Of a DNA stretch of 64,000 bases, positions 56,996 to 64,000 are shown piece by piece. How positions within the stretch are numbered: position 1 is the stretch's first letter; every line of letters begins with the position of its first letter. The translations under genes and the position numbers were made by a program. The notes under the pieces were generated by a model. It saw nothing but the letters and a program-made list of their open reading frames with translations. It did not search any database and was not told where the DNA came from. The DNA comes from Phorcus lineatus (Eukaryota > Mollusca > Gastropoda > Trochida > Trochidae), in contig OV121089.1 in the NCBI GenBank assembly GCA_921293015.1, positions 44,835,220 through 44,899,219 of the forward strand, in the 5' to 3' direction.

Positions 56996-57008
56996 CTTAA
57001 CTCTGCTC

Positions 57009-57420
57009 GTCCAGGAAATGATAAGCATGATCTTCTAACTGTCCAGTCCTTTCCTTGGACTTCCATGTCCAGGAAACAATAAATATGCTCTTCTAACTGT
57101 CCTGTCCTTTCCTTGGACTTGGCTAGTCCAGGAAACAATAAATATGCTCTTCTAACTGTCCTGTCCTTTCCTTGGACCTGGCTAGTCCAGGAAATAATAA
57201 ACATGTTCATCTTACTGTCCAGTCCTGTCCTTGGACCTGGCTAGTCCAGGAAACAATGAACATGTTCTTCTTACTGTCCAGTCCTGTCCTTGGACTTGGC
57301 TAGTCCAGGAAACAATAAACATGCTCTTCTAACTGTCCAGTCCTTTCCTTGGACTTGGCTAGTCCAGGAACAAAGTAACATACTCTGAGTTCTTGTCCTT
57401 CCTTGTGTTGACTTCTGACC
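57009..57420. repeat. 59-bp minisatellite, seven copies
   Basis: GTCCAGGAAACAATAAACAT recurs at 57009, 57067, 57126, 57185, 57244, 57303 and 57362, spacing 58-59 bp, each followed by CTTCTAACTGTCC and TCCTTTCCTTGGACTTGG. The minus-strand frame across it is a repeat artefact. Confidence 0.9.
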
Positions 57421-57760
57421 TTGATTGTACAGGAAACATGCTTTAAATCATTTCACAACAGCCATCTTCCCCTAATGGATAAATGGTTTCCGCTCATTCA
57501 CCCAGCTAAAGTCAACACGGAGACACATCAGACTAATTTACAGAGATGTTGAGTTCTCTACCATGTGTAGACCCGATATATTCTCTTGCACAATTTCTGC
57601 TCTTGTCCTTCGGCAGATTGAATGCCTCCTATGTGTCGGTTTACACTACTTTGCAATAGGCAGCAAAACATGAAGATCCAATAGACCTATTTACAGAGAT
57701 GTCACGATTCAATTTGTGTCTATATTGAATATTCTCTCTGCACAATTTTGTACAAATGTC
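57421..57760. other. Spacer between two minisatellites with a decayed repeated phrase
   Basis: GAGACACATCAGACTAATTT plus ACAGAGATGT at about 57520 is echoed at about 57675 (AATAGACCTATTTACAGAGA) and beyond the next array at about 58950 (GATACACCAGACCAATTGGC). An older, larger repeat may underlie the region. Confidence 0.5.
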
Positions 57761-57761
57761 C

Positions 57762-58915
57762 CGAGGTAGATTGAAAACAAACAGTGTTTTTTCCTTTTTA
57801 AGTTTTCTTAAATGAGATTGAAAGCAAACAATGTATACTTTTTCTGTGTCCTAAGAGAGATTGAAAGCAAACAATGTATACTTTTTCTGTGTCCTAAAGT
57901 AGATTGAAAGCAAACAATGTATACTTTTTCTGTGTCCTAAAAGAGATTGAAAGCAAACAGTGTATACTTTTTCAGTTGTCCTAAAAGAGATTTAGTACCC
58001 ACAATGTATACTTTTTCAATTGTCCTAAAGATTGAAAGCAAACTGCATACTTTTTTAGTTGTCCTAGAGTAGATTGAAAGCAACAGTGTATACTTTTTAA
58101 TTTGTCCTAAGAGAGATTGAAAGCAAACAATGTATACTTTTTCTGTGTCCTAAAGTAGATTGAAAGCAAACAATGTATACTTTTTCTGTGTCCTAAAAGA
58201 GATTGAAAGCAAACAGTGTATACTTTTTCAGTTGTCCTAAAAGAGATTTAGTACCCACAATGTATACTTTTTCAATTGTCCTAAAGATTGAAAGCAAACT
58301 GCATACTTTTTTAGTTGTCCTAGAGTAGATTGAAAGCAACAGTGTATACTTTTTAATTTGTCCTAAAGTAGATTGAAAGCAAACAATGTATACTTTTTCT
58401 GTGTCCTAAGAGAGATTGAAAGCAAACAATGTATACTTTTTCTGTGTCCTAAAGTAGATTGAAAGCAAACAATGTATACTTTTTCTGTGTCCTAAAAGAG
58501 ATTGAAAGCAAACAGTGTATACTTTTTCAGTTGTCCTAAAAGAGATTTAGTACCCACAATGTATACTTTTTCAATTGTCCTAAAGATTGAAAGCAAACTG
58601 CATACTTTTTTAGTTGTCCTAGAGTAGATTGAAAGCAACAGTGTATACTTTTTCATTTGTCCTAAAGTAGATTGAAAGCAAACAATGTCTACTTTTTCAT
58701 TTGTCCTAAAGTAGATTGAAAGCAAACAATGTATACTTTTTCAGTTGTCCTGAAAGAGATTGAAAGCAAACAATGTATACTTCTGCCGTTTCCTAAAAGA
58801 GATTTGATACCCAAAATGTATACTTTTTCATTTGTCCTAAAGTAGATTGAAAACAAACTGTATACTTTTTCAGTTTTCCTAAAGTAAATTGAATACCCAC
58901 AATGTATCCATTTTC
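57762..58915. repeat. About 43-bp minisatellite with higher-order structure
   Basis: Units contain AGATTGAAAGCAAACAATGT, ATACTTTTTCTGT and GTCCTAAA. Distinct variants (TTTAGTACCCACAATG, AACTGCATACTTTTTTAG) recur in the same order three times, with blocks starting near 57853, 58111 and 58409. The first spacing is 258 bp (six units) and the second 298 bp (one extra unit). About 26-27 units in all. Confidence 0.9.
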
Positions 58916-58919
58916 AGTT

Positions 58920-61187
58920 CTTTCGCATCGAGCAACTAGTCAGCCTAGAGATACACCAGACCAATTGGCAGGGACATCTAAATCTCTTTTGTGAGCAGAC
59001 ACATCCCCTTGTGGGTCTTTTTGTTGAGATCTCGAGGTCGCTATATCAACATGTTTCTCTGAGAAATAGCAAGCATGCTCATATCTCGATTTGTTAACAT
59101 CGACTTTATAGTTGTGTCAATCTTTCTGTGAGATCTTTCACAAAAAACTTCTCTGTTATATACATCAAATGTGTTGTTTATAAAAGTGGATGTTGGGTGA
59201 TTTTGATATTTTAAAAATGATGATCTATCATATTAAAATTGGTATGTCATGTTACCTTTATGTCCGTTTTTAAAAATGTATGGAAGATCATTCATGCATA
59301 ATGTTTTACAATGAGTGTTTAGAGTGATATGTATTGATTGTTGCTTAACTCTTTCAACATTTTTTGTCCCCCTATGCTCCAAATCAGGAAGAGCTTCTTC
59401 CGCTTTAAGATGACCATGCTGAAAAAATGATGACTCAGCATTTGCATTAAATTGTCACTTATCACCCTTTCAAAACATAAACATGTAAAATGATTCAAAT
59501 ATGATTTTTTTTTCAAGAGTTTCAAGCTTACATTTTAAAAAGCATTTCAAAAGCATGAAACCAACCAGAGATTCTGAATTCCATGAATAATCCATACACA
59601 ACCATATGAATATCCCCCTTTGAATTTCATATTTTGGATATGCCAAAAATATCAATAGTTCTCTCAGTGGGGCCTCCCACCTCAAAATAGCTGTTCTTGA
59701 GGGGACAAATAATATGAACAGTTCTGACAGGAAAGACAAACATATTGGCACAATTGTCCAAACTAATGAGCTGTGTTTCTTAGAGAACCATTCATCCCTC
59801 ATTACTTGGCCAGACTATTTGCCAACACGGCCACCGGGCAAAACCTAGAAGCTATTACTACTAACACTGGTCTTGTACATGCTCCAAGGTATGAGATAGT
59901 AGTCATGTTGTGGACATCTTTTGATATGAAGATTGAAAGGTATAGTAGTTCAGAAATACTGGTTTGAACTAATTAACGCTCCCCACTCTCTCCCATTAAA
60001 CCCCTTCCCCTCTTTGGGAATATTTTTTTTAATTGACCATGAAAAAGATGGCCCCCTTTTCACTTGGACAAATGTTTCAAAATTTACCTTTCAAAATTCC
60101 TGAACCTGCCAGAGTAGAGTACTTCAGAAATCCAAATCGTTGGAACCCCATTTGTGACCTGGAATGCCAACCTAGCCCATGACTGAAGTGATCACTATGT
60201 TAACTCAGAAGCTTAAATGTTGTGTTTGATTGAACATTCATGGGGACAGGGTTGATGAGGCCTACACATGCACTTTAAAACTCTCGGGGCAGAGGACTGT
60301 TTATGCTCAACTCAGTTCTTTATTTGTCGTTTTAAAAGCAAATTTCTTATTGGCTGCCTCACTGATAAATCCAAACTTTCATTTTTCAACCAACAAATGA
60401 AGTAATGTTTTATACACTGGCAACACTTCCTTGCTATTTTTTATGTAAAAAAATAAAAAGTTATGTTTCCTCCTTGTCATTATATCTTCAAAAAGTATCA
60501 TAAAAGTCTATCTTCCCTCGTCACATGCTAAGTGTTCTCTTGAAATTTTCTCCGGCCTTCTATTTTTGGCTTAGGATCAAGTGAAATGGTCCTTCCATAT
60601 GTAAGGATAAGCTCACAGTTCCACTGACTGATGCAGTTCTTCAGACACTTGACATTGTTTGGCTAGACTATAGACAATCAGAAGAGCTCTATATGATTAT
60701 GTTGGTGATGGCTAGAGCAGTGGTGCAGACAAATTTAAACATTGAAACTTCGAACCAATTGGACATATTTTGCCGATAGGACCATTTTCTTCAAACACTC
60801 TTCCTCTCTTGCATATTGTAATACCTCTAAGAGCCAAAACCTGTCAGTCTACAAGGATCAAATGTTTGCGGCACAGACGTCCTGTTGCTGTGGTTCCTGC
60901 TCCCATTATGCAGCTGTTTGCTAACCCTTGGGATGGCCGCTGGCCCATACTTTTCTTGACATGATAAATAAGGGTTATTATCAAATTTATGATTGATATT
61001 TTATCAGGTGCTCAATGTAAAAATATGTCATTATTAATGATTTCTGAATTTTTTTTATTTCCCTAATGATTTTTATATATATATATTTAGTAACTTTCAC
61101 ATATGTTGGACGTCGTGTAAACAGCTGATAGACAGTTCTGAAACAAAAGTTGAACATGTCGTGCAGCAACTCGACCGAGCCTTTCCC
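58920..61187. other. Gene-free stretch with unassigned protein-like patches
   Basis: AT-rich with three patches that read like protein but have no identity: 58920-59095, 59770-59890 (TTTCTTAG acceptor-like, AAG/GTATGAG donor-like) and 60770-60964. A purine/pyrimidine block at 59990-60115 resembles the end of the 4.45-kb hairpin element. None is called as a gene. Confidence 0.3.
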
Positions 61188-61262
61188 TCAAACCTCACGC
61201 CGCTGATGGCTGAAATATTGCCCAATCAGCGTTAAACTCACTCTCACTTCCTAAACCTCTCT
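61188..61262 (+). mobile_element. Tail-only retroposon (about 52 bp) with imperfect target duplication
   Basis: CCTCAAACCTC before and CCTAAACCTC after the insert. The insert has ACGCCGCTGATGGCTGAAAT, TTGCCCAATCAGCGTTAAAC and CTCACTCTCAC. CGCTGAT pairs perfectly with ATCAGCG. Confidence 0.65.
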
Positions 61263-63210
61263 AACAACTGCAAGTAATAAGCCATGTGCAATTTCGCAGT
61301 GTCTTTTCTTGACACCCTAAATGTGAGCAATGCTGAACTTTATAGCACTCCAGGTAATATAAAAACATAGACAGCATACCAAGTTCACTTGTTCTTTATT
61401 AGCGTACGTACAGGGGTAATCTGATTAGAACCTCTAGCACTGAAAACATTGATTATGTAGTTTGTCAAACAGGTTCTCACCACTAGCGATATCATTTAGG
61501 TTAGGGGTGATGTATCTCTATTGCAATCAAGAATAGATTCATGTCTTTGGTTTTGGATCAAATAAGATAAAGTTGATTGCAATATTCTTAAAATCATCTT
61601 TCGTTAAAGTAGTTAAAACTGTTTGTGTAGTTTTCTTTCTTTTCACAATAGTGCTCAATTATTTATTTTGCTACTTGATCAAACCATTGTTAGCATGATT
61701 TCCTCATGTTTGTTTCTGACATCAAAGTAAATGAAATTGATGTAATCAATTTGAAAGAGCGAGTCATTCAAAGCATGTTTTCAATTTCAGGTATCATTTA
61801 TGAAGGCATAGTATTTTTGAAAAGACATCAGATAAATTTTGTAAGAAATAGATCTCATGATCTTTTGTAGCATTTTTTACCACAAAGATACAAGAATCTG
61901 TATCAAAACGTTGCTAATCTCAGTTGTCATCCATAAATATTTGTACTTAATATTTAATCATCACATGCTATAATTTCAAAACACCATTGTACAATAAACT
62001 CAGTATTCAAGGACAAGGAATTGATTACAATCTATAAATAATTTGATTGCTAAAGCCTAATGAACAAGTCTGAAACTAACTGAAACTATAATTCTATATG
62101 ATAAAGAATTTTCAGCGGCTCTTTTTAAAAAACTTAACAACATTATAGCAATAAAATGGAGGTCAAAGGTAACTAAAGTGAAAATTTTGATATCTATATG
62201 AAAAAGGAGTATGAAATCTATATCATTATCACTTAGGAATAGAACAAATAATTACAGCAATATGAATTTATTATCTCATTTATTAAGTGATATTTGAAAA
62301 TGTTTTTAAGACTGAGTATTAGTAAGTTTCCCTGCTTAAGTGCTACATGTTTCAATAAATAATTGTTTTTGTAGAATAGTTACCGTACAGTGGAAAATTT
62401 ATCATTTAGATAAAGAACTTGAAATAGACACTAGAAATGCTCATGCATAGCTTCCGAATAATATCTGGAGAGAAAAATGTCTCATTTACCAATTTCAAAT
62501 CTGAAACTTGATGATTATGATTTCAGACCCAAGTAATTTGACAAGTATAGAATTTTATTTCAAGCAAAGCGCTCCAAGGATGAGATTTCAGTGCTTGTCT
62601 GTGAGCCTCGTTAAGCCTGATTGTCACTTGCACTGTCTCTAATTAGCAACATAACACTGTCAGGAGGGCCACTGTGATTATCTCCTGCAAACAGATGCGG
62701 CTCAGGCTCGCTCATCCACTTTGAATTAACCCTTCAGCTGCGAAACTAATTTGTGCTAAGCCAATCTGAGTGGCATATTTACTCTTGTGTGGACTGAGAG
62801 TGTAGTAAATTTGCAGTAGGTCATTAAAACAATTCAGTATATATTAGTGTTCAAAAAATCATTGATGAACAACACTATATGGTAACTTTGGAGGTTTTGT
62901 CTTTATAATAATTCTCTGAAATTTAGGTTCATTCTTCCTAGAATCATACCTTTGGCTTGGTAACTTATCAGGCTTATTTCATCACTGTAATCAATTTGAT
63001 ATGATAATACTTGAAGTGCATATCATGATAAATTATACCAAAAGAAAAAATGAAATTCATTTTCTACAAAGTTATCACTACAAATATAGTAACGTCTCCT
63101 TGCCTGTGAAATTTTTCAAATCTGTCAGAATTGTTTATTCAAAATGCATCTTTTAGGAACCTTTTTAGCTGATGGTCATGTGGTAATTACGCTATTGGTA
63201 TGATCAGTGT
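61263..63210. other. Gene-free stretch, possibly regulatory at 62560-62820
   Basis: AT-rich. From about 62560 to 62820 the sequence is more GC-balanced, non-repetitive and non-coding, with CTAATTAGCAA and GATTATCTCC words. It could be a conserved non-coding element. Confidence 0.3.
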
Positions 63211-63214
63211 TTGT

Positions 63215-63290
63215 GGTGTTACTTCACAGTAGGTATGGGTTCGAATCCCACAAGGGACATGCTCAAAACAAAACCAAAAGTTAGGACTAT
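63215..63290 (+). mobile_element. SINE head remnant with perfect B box
   Basis: GGTTCGAATCC at 63238-63248 matches the pol III B box exactly. The sequence does not fold as a tRNA (no convincing anticodon arm or acceptor stem), so I read it as a SINE head. Confidence 0.5.
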
Positions 63291-63938
63291 CGATTTACCC
63301 GCGTATGAGAGGGTTCTGTATTTACCAATCAGCTTTACATCAGAATGCTTGATTTGTTCTTTGACTAATCTTTGAGTTCTTCCTGACAGGCAGAAGGAAC
63401 ATCAAGGGTAGCTGATATGTTTGTCTAGCTCTGATGATTCTGAATCCTGCACTCTAATCCTCATTCCATTAAGAGTATTTTAAGTTGTACTATCTGGTTA
63501 GTGTGTTTTTTGACCAAAACAAGTAAGGAATCACTGATTGGGTAATTATTTTTTGGTTGTAATTCAATGGGCCATTATAACGAGATACTCTGAACTTAGT
63601 AAGAACGAGATCCTGTGAACTACAAAGCTGTCTCCTTACTGATTGCCCCTTCACAAGCATCATCTTGAGGGATAATATATGAATTAAAATACAAAAAGGA
63701 AGAATTACAAAATTACAACATTTCTTAATTGTGAAATTCATGACATTTTGAGTATATTCAAAGTTGATTTGCAGTTTTTAATATGTTTGTGTTACATTAT
63801 AGTTTATTGATCTTCTAATTAGGTTTCCTCACAATCATTGACATTTTTTGTGTGTATGGTATCCCATTTTGTTATTCCTCACATTGCACCTGATAAAGGA
63901 GTATGCACATGCTCTAAAACATTGAAGTTGTTCAGGTC

Positions 63939-63976
63939 TTCATTCATTCATTCATTCATTCATTTCATTCATTCAG
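63939..63976. repeat. ATTC tetranucleotide microsatellite
   Basis: About nine repeats of CATT with one interruption, near the window end. Confidence 0.9.
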
Positions 63977-64000
63977 GTGTGATGTAAGGAAATGTTGTGC

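Noticed and set aside
57009-58915. Minus-strand open frames of 77-122 codons
   Set aside because: They translate the two minisatellites; no independent coding support.
58920-59095. Open frame following a CAG, about 58 codons
   Set aside because: Its start is a copy of a repeated phrase also seen at 57.5 and 57.7 kb, so it is probably repeat DNA.
59470-59802. 110-codon minus-strand frame
   Set aside because: No recognisable domain, AT-rich Phe/Leu/Ile composition, no splice signals around it.
59770-59890. Exon-like segment with acceptor and donor-like sites
   Set aside because: The open frame is not in phase 0 and the peptide is not coiled coil or a RIM-BP domain, so it cannot be assigned; left uncalled.
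63231-63250. tRNA gene suggested by GGTTCGAATCC
   Set aside because: No acceptor stem or anticodon arm can be formed; better explained as a SINE head.

Overview
The window is animal genomic DNA: AT-rich, gene-poor, with long introns, GT-AG exons, tRNA-derived SINEs, minisatellites and an LTR retrotransposon. I infer a mollusc, most likely a gastropod, from the SINE tails (a GCGGCGTTAAAC core followed by CTCACTCAC), which I associate with vetigastropod genomes. No species can be named from sequence alone.

Host gene. Four plus-strand exons (31540-31659, 38198-38329, 38732-38917, 40481-40588) encode a charged coiled coil. It reads as the amino-terminal coiled-coil part of a RIM-binding protein (RIM-BP / TSPOAP1 family), a presynaptic active-zone scaffold. 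All four have lengths divisible by three and phase-0 borders. Two further plus-strand exon candidates, 1437-1514 (ATG ... GT donor) and 26599-26694 (acceptor, ATG, donor), are also phase 0 and may be 5' or alternative first coding exons of the same gene. The SH3 and FNIII domains of the family are not seen and would lie downstream. From 40589 to the end I find no convincing coding exon. An internal promoter with a 5' UTR exon is possible at about 51295-51606.

Mobile DNA. Positions 7051-14274 hold a complete BEL/Pao retrotransposon: two 381-bp LTRs that look identical, a GTACT target duplication, a primer-binding site, a polypurine tract, and one uninterrupted 1944-codon Gag-Pol frame with protease, reverse transcriptase, RNase H and integrase. 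No env gene is present. It lies in the sense of the host gene. Scattered SINEs (14.3, 18.6-18.9, 28.4-28.6, 30.2-30.4, 44.1, 45.8, 47.6 and 63.2 kb), three 52-57-bp tail-only retroposons, fold-back elements (14.9-15.2, 42.6-42.9, 48.7-49.3 kb) and hairpin MITE-like elements (4.45, 16.55, 53.5 kb) fill much of the rest.

Tandem repeats. The first coiled-coil exon is boxed in: a 36-bp minisatellite (30.86-31.31 kb) and a roughly 22-bp degenerate repeat lie upstream. Downstream, starting 44 bp after the donor site, is a 3388-bp array of a 28-bp unit, exactly 121 units long. About half of its units carry the POU octamer ATGCAAAT. Further minisatellites are at 57.0-57.4 kb (59-bp unit) and 57.8-58.9 kb (about 43-bp unit with higher-order structure). 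The remaining sequence is ordinary AT-rich intron or intergenic DNA.
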